Positions 18,221 to 25,832 of a DNA stretch of 64,000 nt are shown in pieces. Source of the DNA: Veronia pacifica. GTDB taxonomy: Bacteria > Pseudomonadota > Gammaproteobacteria > Enterobacterales > Vibrionaceae. Made by a program: the position numbers and the translations under genes. Location: contig NZ_LYBM01000007.1 of assembly GCF_001707825.1 (NCBI RefSeq), forward strand, positions 1 through 64,000. Reading direction: 5' to 3'. Within the stretch, counting starts at the first letter, position 1; every line of letters begins with the position of its first letter. The notes below the pieces were generated by a model. That model saw nothing but the letters and a program-made list of their open reading frames with translations, was not told the DNA's origin and did no database searches.

Positions 18221-18517
18221 ATGAAAAAGACAATGATGACCACAGCTATGATACTTGCTTCTACTGTTTCTTTTAGCGCTTCTGCCTTTGATATGAAAGT
18301 GATTCCAGTTGAAGGAGCAGCTTGGGTAGAAGTGTTAGATAACGGACAACCAGTAGAAGGGGCGACGGTAACTGTTGATGGAAATAGCTATACCACGCCA
18401 GAAAGTGGTCTGTTATTTATCCGCATCAGCGATGATGAAGATGACCGTTATATTTTCACTGCGAAAGATAAGTCAGGAAATGAGATAAGCAAAACACGTC
18501 TGGTTTATAAAGATTAA
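18221..18517 (+). CDS. Small secreted repeat-family protein, copy 1 of 4
   Basis: 98 residues: an Sec signal peptide (MKKTMMTTAMILASTVSFSASA, cleavage after ASA near residue 22) and a mature domain of about 76 residues starting FDMKVIP. The core GQPVEGATVTVDGNSY, then PESGLLF and ISDDEDDRYIF, resembles small carboxypeptidase-regulatory-like beta-sandwich domains; the DDEDDR stretch is a possible cation site. The leader CCAACGGAGATACGATT before the ATG recurs in the other copies. Periplasmic or extracellular; family not recognised. Differs from copy 2 mainly in the signal peptide and in single residues. Confidence 0.8.
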   Translation: MKKTMMTTAMILASTVSFSASAFDMKVIPVEGAAWVEVLDNGQPVEGATVTVDGNSYTTPESGLLFIRISDDEDDRYIFTAKDKSGNEISKTRLVYKD

Positions 18518-18576
18518 TAATAAAAATACCTGATGTCGAAAATATAAAACTACCTAATTCCAACGGAGATACGATT

Positions 18577-18873
18577 ATGAAAAAGACAATAATGACTACA
18601 GCTATGATCCTTGCTTCTGCTATTTCTTTCAGCGCTTCTGCTTTTGATATGAAAGTTATTCCTCTTGAGGGGGCAGCATGGGTAGAAGTATTAAATAGTG
18701 GACAGCCAGTGGAAGGTGCAACAGTAACGGTTGACGGTAACAGCTATACCACACCAGAGAGTGGTCTGTTATTTATTCGCATTAGCGATGATGAGGATGA
18801 CCGCTACGTTTTCACTGCTGAAGATCAGTCAGGAAATAAAATAAGTAAAACGCGCCTGGTTTACAAAGATTAA
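18577..18873 (+). CDS. Small secreted repeat-family protein, copy 2 of 4
   Basis: 98 residues, starting exactly 356 bp after copy 1. It pairs with copy 1: both mature proteins begin FDMKVIP and carry EGAAWVEVL, while copies 3-4 have LDMKVIPN and AWVEVHN. Signal peptide ends in FSASA. The acidic ISDDEDDRY segment and the C-terminal KTRLVYKD are unchanged. 59 bases separate it from each neighbour's stop or start, with no terminator between, so all four are probably on one transcript. Confidence 0.8.
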   Translation: MKKTIMTTAMILASAISFSASAFDMKVIPLEGAAWVEVLNSGQPVEGATVTVDGNSYTTPESGLLFIRISDDEDDRYVFTAEDQSGNKISKTRLVYKD

Positions 18874-18932
18874 TAATAAAAAAAATCGATAAATAAATTA
18901 TAAAATTTCAAAAATCCAATGGAGATACGAAC

Positions 18933-19229
18933 ATGAAAAAATTAATTATCACAACTTCAATGCTTCTTGCTTCGACTGTCGCTTTCAATGCATCGGCTCT
19001 CGATATGAAAGTCATCCCTAACGCGGGCTCTGCTTGGGTTGAAGTTCATAACGATGGCACTCCTGTTGCCGGTGCAACTGTGACGGTGGACGGTAACAGC
19101 TACACCACGCCAGAAAGTGGTCTTTTATTCGTGCGCATCAGTGATGATGAGGATGACCGCTACATCTTTACAGCAGAGGATCAATCAGGAAATAAAGTTA
19201 GTAAAACACGTCTGGTTTACAAAGATTAA
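18933..19229 (+). CDS. Small secreted repeat-family protein, copy 3 of 4
   Basis: 98 residues with signal peptide ending FNASA. The N-terminal part of the mature domain (LDMKVIPNAGSAWVEVHND) differs from copies 1-2, but from ATVTVDGNSY onward it is nearly identical to all copies, a pattern suggesting gene conversion or strong constraint in the C-terminal half. ATGGAGATACGAAC precedes the ATG. Confidence 0.8.
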   Translation: MKKLIITTSMLLASTVAFNASALDMKVIPNAGSAWVEVHNDGTPVAGATVTVDGNSYTTPESGLLFVRISDDEDDRYIFTAEDQSGNKVSKTRLVYKD

Positions 19230-19291
19230 TAATAGAAATACCTGATGTTGAAATTATAAAAATATTCCTAATATCCAATGGAGATACGATT

Positions 19292-19588
19292 ATGAAAAAA
19301 TTTGTTACTACAGCTGCAATGATTCTGGCTTCAACTTTCGCTTTCAGTGCCTCAGCGCTTGATATGAAAGTCATCCCTAACTCTGGTTCTGCTTGGGTTG
19401 AAGTTCATAACAATGGAGTTCCTGTTGCTGGCGCGACTGTTACGGTAGACGGCAATAGCTACACCACACCAGAGAGTGGTTTATTATTCGTCCGCATCAG
19501 CGATGACGAGGATGACAGATACGTCTTCACGGCAGAAGATATGGCGGGCAATAAGGTAAGCAAAACTCGGTTAGTCTATAAAGACTAA
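19292..19588 (+). CDS. Small secreted repeat-family protein, copy 4 of 4
   Basis: 98 residues, 359 bp after copy 3 and its closest relative (IPNSGSAWVEVHN). Signal peptide MKKFVTTAAMILASTFAFSA followed by SA. Copy 4 alone has DMAGNKVSKT where the others have DQ/KSGN. A terminator 23 bases after the stop codon closes the array. Confidence 0.8.
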   Translation: MKKFVTTAAMILASTFAFSASALDMKVIPNSGSAWVEVHNNGVPVAGATVTVDGNSYTTPESGLLFVRISDDEDDRYVFTAEDMAGNKVSKTRLVYKD

Positions 19589-19610
19589 ACGTGACCTAGC
19601 CTGAATACGA

Positions 19611-19638
19611 AAAATCCTGCCATTGGCAGGATTTTTTT
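19611..19638 (+). terminator. Factor-independent terminator of the four-gene array
   Basis: Stem AAAATCCTGCC / GGCAGGATTTT with a 3-nt loop and a run of seven T. On the minus strand it could also serve the nucleoside transporter gene. Confidence 0.8.
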
Positions 19639-19663
19639 ATGTTCGAAGCTGATAAAGGAGCGA

Positions 19664-20884
19664 TTAAATACCCAAATATAAGCCTGCTAGCGTAGCACTC
19701 AATAGGTTAGCAAGTGTTGCTGCAAAAATAGCTTTTAGCCCCAGTCTGGCAATATCGGCACGACGTGATGGAACGATACCGCCCAAACCACCCATTAGCA
19801 TCGCGATAGAGGTCAGGTTAGCAAACCCGCATAGTGCAAAGGTGACAATGGCCTGAGAATGCGCACTAAGCTGGTCTTTAACCGCCATTAAATCGATAAA
19901 TGCCACGAATTCATTAACCGCAATTTTTTTACCGATCAGACTTCCAGCTGTAACGGCTTCCGACCAAGGTATACCGATAAGCCAAGCTACAGGTGCAAAT
20001 AGGTAACCAAAAATCCACTCTAGCGTCAAAAATGGCATATCGATCCAGCTACCAATTTTAGCCAATCCACCATTTATTAGTGCGATGAGGCTGATCACAG
20101 CCAACAGGCTCGCGCCCACTGCCATTGCGATCTGCAAGCCACTCAATGCCCCTTGTGTACCAGCATCAATGAGGTTAACAGGCGCATTATCATCGACAGA
20201 CGTTTCATCAGCTTGCTGACTGGATACATCTTCTGTTTGAGGCAAAAGAATTTTTGCCATCATCAGTCCTGCAGGTGCAGACATGAAAGAGGCAGCAATC
20301 AGATATTTAAGTTCAACGCCTAAGCCTGCGTAGCCGACCATGGTACCGCCAGCAACTGATGCCAGACCACCAACCATCACGGCAAATAACTCTGAGCGTG
20401 ACATTTTTTCAAGGTATGGGCGAACGACAAGAGGTGCTTCCACCGAACCAACGAAAATGTTGGCGGTAGCAGACATCGACTCTGTTCGACTGGTGCCGAG
20501 TAAACGGCGAAGACCACCACCTAGTATTGAGACGATTTTACCCATGATGCCGAGGTGGTAAAGAATAGCAATGAGGGCTGAGAAGAATACGATAGTAGGT
20601 AGTACGTTAACGGCAAAGATAAAGCCAAGTTTGAATTTAGCCAGATCACCAAATACGAACTCTGAGCCAATACGGCCATAATCGATGATGCCAGATACCG
20701 CTGAGGATACGCTGTTAAGAATCTCTCTGCCAGCAGGAACGGAAAGAATAAAACCAGCAAAAGTAATTTGAATAGCAAAAGCGCCGAGAACGGTTCGCCA
20801 GTTAATGGCGCGTCGGTTTTCAGAGCTAGCAACAGCAACCGCGAAGATGACGAAAATACCTAACACACTGACCCAGTGTTGCAT
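19664..20884 (-). CDS. nupC: NupC-type concentrative nucleoside transporter (CNT family)
   Basis: 406 residues from ATG 20884 (MQHWVSVLGIF); an upstream in-frame extension to 21067 crosses the promoter region and is rejected. About ten hydrophobic segments; the CNT signatures SVEAPLVVRPYL and AVNEFVAF plus a late CGFANLTSIAM are clear. It imports nucleosides with Na+ or H+ across the inner membrane. The leader has a CRP-like site and several palindromes, consistent with catabolite and CytR/LacI-type control. Confidence 0.93.
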   Translation of the reverse strand: MQHWVSVLGIFVIFAVAVASSENRRAINWRTVLGAFAIQITFAGFILSVPAGREILNSVSSAVSGIIDYGRIGSEFVFGDLAKFKLGFIFAVNVLPTIVFFSALIAILYHLGIMGKIVSILGGGLRRLLGTSRTESMSATANIFVGSVEAPLVVRPYLEKMSRSELFAVMVGGLASVAGGTMVGYAGLGVELKYLIAASFMSAPAGLMMAKILLPQTEDVSSQQADETSVDDNAPVNLIDAGTQGALSGLQIAMAVGASLLAVISLIALINGGLAKIGSWIDMPFLTLEWIFGYLFAPVAWLIGIPWSEAVTAGSLIGKKIAVNEFVAFIDLMAVKDQLSAHSQAIVTFALCGFANLTSIAMLMGGLGGIVPSRRADIARLGLKAIFAATLANLLSATLAGLYLGI

Positions 20885-20947
20885 GACGGATTCTCCGGAA
20901 ATAGAAATAGAAAACGATTGCGGCGGTATTCTAACGGCAAAAATATT

Positions 20948-21070
20948 TGTGACAACCCTCAAAAAGAAAATGTAACGAATTACATTGACAGTTGTTGGAA
21001 AAAACACCTCTCTTGGTGGAAAATCCACCGAAATTGGGTGTTGTAGGAGGATGTATCGTTTGCGCAAACG
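20948..21070 (-). promoter_or_regulatory. Control region of the nucleoside transporter gene
   Basis: Three elements: TGTGA-CAACCC-TCAAA at 20948-20963 (CRP-like, right half degenerate), the inverted repeat TGTAACGAATTACA at 20971-20984, and the perfect palindrome CGTTTGCGCAAACG at 21057-21070, overlapping GCAAACGGTTTCC, which is typical of LacI/PurR/CytR-family operators. A hairpin GGTGGA / TCCACC lies at 21015-21029. Assignment to a particular regulator is inference. Confidence 0.5.
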
Positions 21071-21297
21071 GTTTCCGTGAATAATTTCGTTTGCATATAG
21101 GCGCTTTTGATCGACGGCGCAACTGATACCTATGTGGAGAGTAGAGTGAATTGAGTGATGTTTCAGCAGTACAATTTACCAGCGGATATTTCTGTTCGTT
21201 GTTTTAATCAACAAAAGTAATTGATTGTTTACGCTGATTGGTATAACTGTAAACAAGGAATACAGTAAATCGCTAAGAAAAGCTTTAAGAGGGAACA

Positions 21298-21564
21298 ATG
21301 AAACAACTTCTCTTCAATATTATTGCGCTTGTGGCAGGACTATTTGTCCTGATGCTCTCTGGTATGTTTGTACTTTTGATTTCATTGGTTGTGCTGATTA
21401 TCGCACCCTTTGCACGAAAAAGAGGAATAAACCTCGATGCGAGAGCCCGGTCAAAATGGCGTGAAGATATGGAGCGATTTAAGCAAACCCGCTCTAATCA
21501 GACAAAAAGCCAAGAAGCCCGCAGCGGTGAGGTCATTGAGGGCGACTATAAGCGCGTTAAGTAG
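21298..21564 (+). CDS. Small membrane protein, function unknown
   Basis: 88 residues. Two hydrophobic segments (about 4-21 and 22-38) form a probable hairpin, followed by a charged tail (KWREDMERFKQTRSNQTKS) likely in the cytoplasm. AGAGGG precedes the ATG with good spacing. No family recognised. It is not obviously linked to either neighbour. Confidence 0.65.
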   Translation: MKQLLFNIIALVAGLFVLMLSGMFVLLISLVVLIIAPFARKRGINLDARARSKWREDMERFKQTRSNQTKSQEARSGEVIEGDYKRVK

Positions 21565-21604
21565 CTACACGTTTATAAGTACCAAGGACGCAATCTATTC
21601 CAAA

Positions 21605-22645
21605 TTAGCGTCTAAGTGACAGTGTGACGGACACCAGGGCATGATCACTACTGTGACTGTCCTGATCAAAGTGAGGATTGACCAAATGTTTATCTTCACA
21701 ATGATATTCAGCCACTTCGACCAATCTCTCGGGATCAGAATGATCAAACTCATTTGACAGCAATATGTAGTCCAACACAGAACCTCGTCCACCGTGATAG
21801 TGAGTAGGCGGTCTCTCGAAATCAATATTGTCCTGCGTTTTGACATAAAGATCCCAACAGTCGTGCAGTTGGTAGTGAGAGAGTGGCATATCTGCCATGT
21901 CATCTGTAATGTTTCTTATACCGCCAAGATGGAATGGATGGAGGACTTCGCTGCTTAGTTCATCGTTAAAGTCACCCAACAAAACAACTGGATTGTTAGT
22001 ATGTGAGCGTCGTCTCAGTACGTTAGCCATAAGTTGACTGGCTTCTGTTCCCCTCTGAATTGCTGATGCCCAGAATCCAGTCATTTCATCGATCATAGTG
22101 TCGTGAAGAGTCTGTTTGTTATCTGAGGGGAGGGCAAATTCTTTTGGACGTTTCGATTTCAGATGAACAACGTAAAAATCTGTCTCTCCCAAAGCGGGTA
22201 ACTCCAAGGTGGCAAAAAGAGGCGTTCTACTGAAAGAAAATTCCTCTGTGACTCCGGTCTTTTGTGCCAGACTGACATCCGGGAGAACTGGTTCGGCGCA
22301 CAAGATGGGGTATCGCGATGCGAGTGCGACTACTGGGTCACGAAAAATATATTCGTCTGTTTGTGTTGGCTCATCAATCACAGCAAAAAATGTATATCCA
22401 AGGTGTTCTAATTGCGCGCGAAGTGCTTTAGCACTGAACACTTCCTGAAATGCGATAACGTCAGGGTGGTAATTGCCAATGTAGCGGTTTAGCCAATTGA
22501 GTTTCTTTTGCCACTCATGCTGTGTATAAATGTTATCGAAAGAATAAAAAGCAGAGGGTGGCTCGACAAAATTAAACAGGTTAACCGTGGCTACCTTTAG
22601 GCAGAATGCACTGTGTGCGAATGAGCTTTTATTGGTTGCAAACAC
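21605..22645 (-). CDS. Endonuclease/exonuclease/phosphatase (EEP) family hydrolase
   Basis: 346 residues starting at a GTG. EEP motifs in order: KVATVNLFNF, DVIAFQEVF (catalytic Glu), YVVHLKSKRP, VVLLGDFNDE (Asp-x-Asn) and SHSSDHALV (terminal Asp-His). No signal peptide is visible, so it is probably cytoplasmic. Substrates in the superfamily include DNA, phosphoinositides and sphingomyelin; none can be picked here. Confidence 0.85.
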   Translation of the reverse strand: MFATNKSSFAHSAFCLKVATVNLFNFVEPPSAFYSFDNIYTQHEWQKKLNWLNRYIGNYHPDVIAFQEVFSAKALRAQLEHLGYTFFAVIDEPTQTDEYIFRDPVVALASRYPILCAEPVLPDVSLAQKTGVTEEFSFSRTPLFATLELPALGETDFYVVHLKSKRPKEFALPSDNKQTLHDTMIDEMTGFWASAIQRGTEASQLMANVLRRRSHTNNPVVLLGDFNDELSSEVLHPFHLGGIRNITDDMADMPLSHYQLHDCWDLYVKTQDNIDFERPPTHYHGGRGSVLDYILLSNEFDHSDPERLVEVAEYHCEDKHLVNPHFDQDSHSSDHALVSVTLSLRR

Positions 22646-22933
22646 GTTAATGTCTCACAATTGAAATCAATCTTATCAGTATAGCGAAAGCTATCAATCC
22701 ACTGCATATCAAATCAGTGAAAATACACATCAAAATAAATGCCGTGTGTTCGATCTCAGTTTACTGACACTCTGTTACACAGTCGCTTTCAATTCAGGTC
22801 ATAAAACATATCTTTTATCTTTGATGTGAGGCAGCGTAAAATGTCACAGATTAGCTTTGTTTTTCTACTAAGCGATATGCGTAACACATTGATGAACCGC
22901 AATGAAAAAGACAGAAATTGGGAAGATAAATGA

Positions 22934-22962
22934 TAAAAAAAGGGCCTGCATTATGCCGCCCT
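22934..22962 (-). terminator. Terminator of the YtfJ-family gene
   Basis: On the minus strand the stem AGGGC / GCCCT encloses a smaller GCA-TGC stem and is followed by seven T; 28 bases after the stop codon. The 290 bases between here and the EEP gene hold nothing else that I can identify. Confidence 0.7.
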
Positions 22963-22989
22963 CTCTTGAAAGTTAAGTCTGGAAATTTA

Positions 22990-23541
22990 TCAAAGTAACC
23001 CGTTGATGATATCCATGGCTTGTTTGATTTCACCCGGGGTTAGCACACCATCTTTCGCAAAGTTAACATTGCCGTCTTTATCGACAATGATGATGGCCGA
23101 GCCCTTTTCTTGCAGCTGCCAAGCTTTGGCAACTTTGCCTTCTGCATCAAGCACGATTGAAGACCAGCTGAATTCACGCTTACTGTCTTCTGCAGAGGAT
23201 TTCACGAATCCGCCTGTGCCCCAGATTGCATCATCCTGATTGATAATAGTGGTTGTTTGGTACTTGTCGGCTGGAAGATTGGCTGCTTTGATAGCATCAA
23301 TCATTGGGGCATTCATTTTCTTCGCCGAACTTCTTCCGGCAATGGCCTGAATGACGCGTACTTTACCGGTGAGGCTGGTACTGCTCCATGGCTGGTAGGC
23401 TATACCATCGCCATTTATCACTAATTCTCCGGGTTTACTTACCGTCACATTTGCCACGGGAACACCTGCTTTGAAGTTGTGCGCAAATGTGAAGGAAGAA
23501 AAGATTAACGCTGCAAGAGGAATAATTTGAGAGAAACGCAT
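22990..23541 (-). CDS. ytfJ: YtfJ family periplasmic protein
   Basis: 183 residues with a signal peptide (MRFSQIIPLAALIFSSFTFA) and a thioredoxin-like fold without a CxxC. Family marks are GKVRVIQAIAGRSSAKKMNAP, TTIINQDDAIWGTGGFV, and the terminal KDGVLTPGEIKQAM. YtfJ proteins are conserved, exported and of unknown function. Monocistronic, with its own terminator. Confidence 0.88.
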   Translation of the reverse strand: MRFSQIIPLAALIFSSFTFAHNFKAGVPVANVTVSKPGELVINGDGIAYQPWSSTSLTGKVRVIQAIAGRSSAKKMNAPMIDAIKAANLPADKYQTTTIINQDDAIWGTGGFVKSSAEDSKREFSWSSIVLDAEGKVAKAWQLQEKGSAIIIVDKDGNVNFAKDGVLTPGEIKQAMDIINGLL

Positions 23542-23701
23542 AAGCCTAATCCATTACGTCTTTATGTTTATCAATAAAGTGACATGATAGTAGATATGAA
23601 AGTAATTTGAGAGTGCTGGGTGTCATGATTTTTACTTTTTCCAGCTATTTGCCCGCTGTTACCGCATTTTGGCTGCACACTAAACACATTTTACTAATAT
23701 G

Positions 23702-23726
23702 CCCAGCAACCCATTGGGTTGCTGGG
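23702..23726. terminator. Perfect 11-bp hairpin
   Basis: CCCAGCAACCC / GGGTTGCTGGG with loop ATT, lying 31 bases beyond the stop of the next minus-strand gene. T tracts are weak on both sides, so terminator function is likely but not certain. Confidence 0.5.
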
Positions 23727-23757
23727 TTGTATTATTTTTGTTCAGCTCTTTTGTTGA

Positions 23758-24108
23758 TCAAGAACGTTTAGGTTGTTGATAGGTTCGTCCAGCCGCCGCA
23801 TATGTGTCTTTGTGTTTGATTTCAAACATGGCATAAAAGAACCAAGAGACGAAGACCAGTACGTCGTCGCCCTCGTTCATCACGTGTTCAACATATTCCT
23901 GTTCTTCTCCATCATCATTAGCTTCAGTGAAAACGTGGTAAATACGTTTTTCGCCTTCTACATCTGCGAGCGAAAACTGTCCTGCCAGAGATTCAGCAGC
24001 CTCAGCCACTTCGCTATCTGAGCAACTTTTCAATGCATTTAATGCGGCAGGAAGGTTTTCATTTTCGAGCAAGCTTTTTACCAGAGTGTCGAAGTCTTGT
24101 TGTTCCAT
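23758..24108 (-). CDS. Conserved hypothetical acidic protein
   Basis: 116 residues from ATG 24108 (MEQQDFDTL); an upstream start at 24144 would add 12 residues inside the YeeN terminator. A helical N-terminal half (TLVKSLLENENLPAALNALKSCSDSEVAEAAE) is followed by a beta-rich part (RIYHVFTEANDDGEEQEYVEHVM, then VLVFVSWFFYAMFEIKH). Soluble and probably cytoplasmic. I recognise no named family. Confidence 0.65.
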   Translation of the reverse strand: MEQQDFDTLVKSLLENENLPAALNALKSCSDSEVAEAAESLAGQFSLADVEGEKRIYHVFTEANDDGEEQEYVEHVMNEGDDVLVFVSWFFYAMFEIKHKDTYAAAGRTYQQPKRS

Positions 24109-24142
24109 GGTGGGTGTCTCTATAAATTGGTATCTAATTTTC

Positions 24143-24171
24143 AATAAAAATGCCCGGTAAACCCGGGCATT
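24143..24171 (-). terminator. Factor-independent terminator of the yeeN gene
   Basis: Stem AATGCCCGG / CCGGGCATT with a 5-nt loop, followed on the minus strand by TTTTTATTG; 28 bases beyond the stop codon. Confidence 0.8.
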
Positions 24172-24198
24172 ACAATCTAATTTGTCAGTCGAAGCGGT

Positions 24199-24921
24199 TT
24201 ATCGAGCAACTTCGGCATTATGGTAGATGTTCTGCACATCATCACAATCATTTAGCATATCGATGAACTTATCAAAGGTGGCTACGTCTTCACCAGATAC
24301 GTCAGTCATAGTCTGAGGTACAAACGTAATTTCTTCCACATCCAATTCGATTTCTGGAATCGCATCAGTCAGCGCATTCTTCACTTTGAAAAATTCAGTG
24401 TGCGGTGCGAAAACAGTAATAACGCCAGCTTCACACTCAATGTCAGTGACATCGACGTCTGCCATTACCAGCGCTTCAAGCACAGCTTCTTCGTCATCAC
24501 CATTGAACTGGAATACAGATTGATGTTCGAACATGTGTGCGACAGAGCCCGGGCTGCCAATTTTCGCATTGGTTTTAACAAAACACTGGCGAACTTCCAT
24601 GTAGGTACGGTTGTTGTTATCTGTCAGACAATCGACGATGACTGAACAACCGCCTGGCCCAAATCCCTCGTAACGGGCAACTTCATAGTTTTCACCGCCA
24701 GCACCGTTCGCTTTTTCCAATGCTTTATCAATGATGTGCGTCGGTACCTGATCTTTCTTTGCTTTTTCGATCAAGCGCTTTAATGAAAGATTTGAGCTTG
24801 GATCGCTGCCACCATTTTTGGCGACAACATAGATTTCTTTGCCGTATTTTGAATAGACTTTGATTTTTGCGCCTTGTGTTTTGGCCATTGAGGCTTTGCG
24901 CACTTCGAAACTGCGTCCCAT
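24199..24921 (-). CDS. yeeN: YebC/PmpR family protein, YeeN type
   Basis: 240 residues. The N-terminus [19 protein letters not shown] followed by [15 protein letters not shown] and the core [31 protein letters not shown] match the YeeN branch, which many Vibrionaceae carry beside canonical YebC. The family is described both as DNA-binding regulators and as factors relieving ribosome stalling at proline-rich stretches. AGAGAG precedes the ATG. Cytoplasmic. Confidence 0.92.
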   Translation of the reverse strand: MGRSFEVRKASMAKTQGAKIKVYSKYGKEIYVVAKNGGSDPSSNLSLKRLIEKAKKDQVPTHIIDKALEKANGAGGENYEVARYEGFGPGGCSVIVDCLTDNNNRTYMEVRQCFVKTNAKIGSPGSVAHMFEHQSVFQFNGDDEEAVLEALVMADVDVTDIECEAGVITVFAPHTEFFKVKNALTDAIPEIELDVEEITFVPQTMTDVSGEDVATFDKFIDMLNDCDDVQNIYHNAEVAR

Positions 24922-25092
24922 TGGGTCACTCTCTTTTTATTACTTAACCAAATATTGCGATGGATTTTAGCAACGTCGATAGCCTAATTTCCAGCATTGA
25001 CGGTGTAATGGCAGGGGAAATAACCGTTTATCTGAATCAAACAGCAGTTTGTCTGTATGGCGTGGCGTAATTATCAACAATCGGGAAGAAAG

Positions 25093-25728
25093 ATGACAAA
25101 AATTTTGATCACTGGCTTTGAGGCATTTGGCGGTGAAACCATTAATCCAACAGAACGAGTCATTCAACGGCTCAAAGACAGTGATGTAAATGGTGCGCAA
25201 ATAGTTACGTGTGTTGCTCCTGTTGTGAGATATGAATCGGTGAAAAAAGTTATGTCTGCAATTGAGGAGCATAAGCCTGATGCTATTATTTGTCTTGGTC
25301 AGGCTGGCGGAAGAGCAGGGGTAACACCAGAAAGAGTCGCCATAAATATTGATGATTATCGTATTGCCGATAATGCAGGGAATCAGGTTATTGACCAGCC
25401 AGTGTTTGAAGATGAACCAGCAGCCTACTTTTCGAGTTTACCTATTAAGGCGATAGTGCGTGACTTAACATCTGCAGGTATTCAGGCATCAGTTTCAGAA
25501 AGTGCGGGTACGTTTGTCTGTAATCACCTCTTTTATGCTATCCAGCACAAGTTAAGAGATACCTCAATCAGAAATGGTTTTGTTCATATCCCGCTACTCC
25601 CTGAGCAGGCTCAAAATGACCAGCCCTCTATGTCTCTTGATATTATGATCAAAGCTGTAAAAATAATGATCAACACAGTATTAACAGAAGAAGAGGACGC
25701 GATCATCACCGGGGGTAAGATCTGCTAG
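25093..25728 (+). CDS. pcp: Pyroglutamyl-peptidase I (C15 family)
   Basis: 211 residues from ATG 25093 (MTKILITGFEAFGGE, with GGGAAGAAAG just upstream). It removes N-terminal pyroglutamate from peptides. Family landmarks are the GFEAFGGETINPTE loop, the Glu in GRAGVTPERVAIN, the catalytic Cys in GTFVCNHLFY and the His in FVHIPLLPEQ. Complete length for the family; cytoplasmic. Confidence 0.92.
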   Translation: MTKILITGFEAFGGETINPTERVIQRLKDSDVNGAQIVTCVAPVVRYESVKKVMSAIEEHKPDAIICLGQAGGRAGVTPERVAINIDDYRIADNAGNQVIDQPVFEDEPAAYFSSLPIKAIVRDLTSAGIQASVSESAGTFVCNHLFYAIQHKLRDTSIRNGFVHIPLLPEQAQNDQPSMSLDIMIKAVKIMINTVLTEEEDAIITGGKIC

Positions 25729-25780
25729 TCGCAAGCGTCTGACTGGAATTAACCTGATTGAAACCGTGGTTGTTGGTTTC

Positions 25781-25805
25781 AAAAAAAGGGCGCTAGTCAG
25801 CGCCC
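25781..25805 (-). terminator. Terminator of the M4 protease gene
   Basis: GGGCGC / GCGCCC stem, followed on the minus strand by seven T; 28 bases after the protease stop codon. Confidence 0.75.
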
Positions 25806-25832
25806 AATAATGTTAAGTTAATGCACTCGGGT

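Larger units (their letters stand above)
18202..19588 (+). repeat. Four-unit tandem gene amplification, period about 356-359 bp
   Basis: Each unit contains a ribosome-binding leader (CAAYGGAGATACGA), a 297-bp gene and a spacer of 59-62 bp containing TTAATAATA after the stop codon. Units 1-2 and 3-4 form two sub-pairs, indicating a duplication of a diverged pair or two rounds of duplication. Confidence 0.9.
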
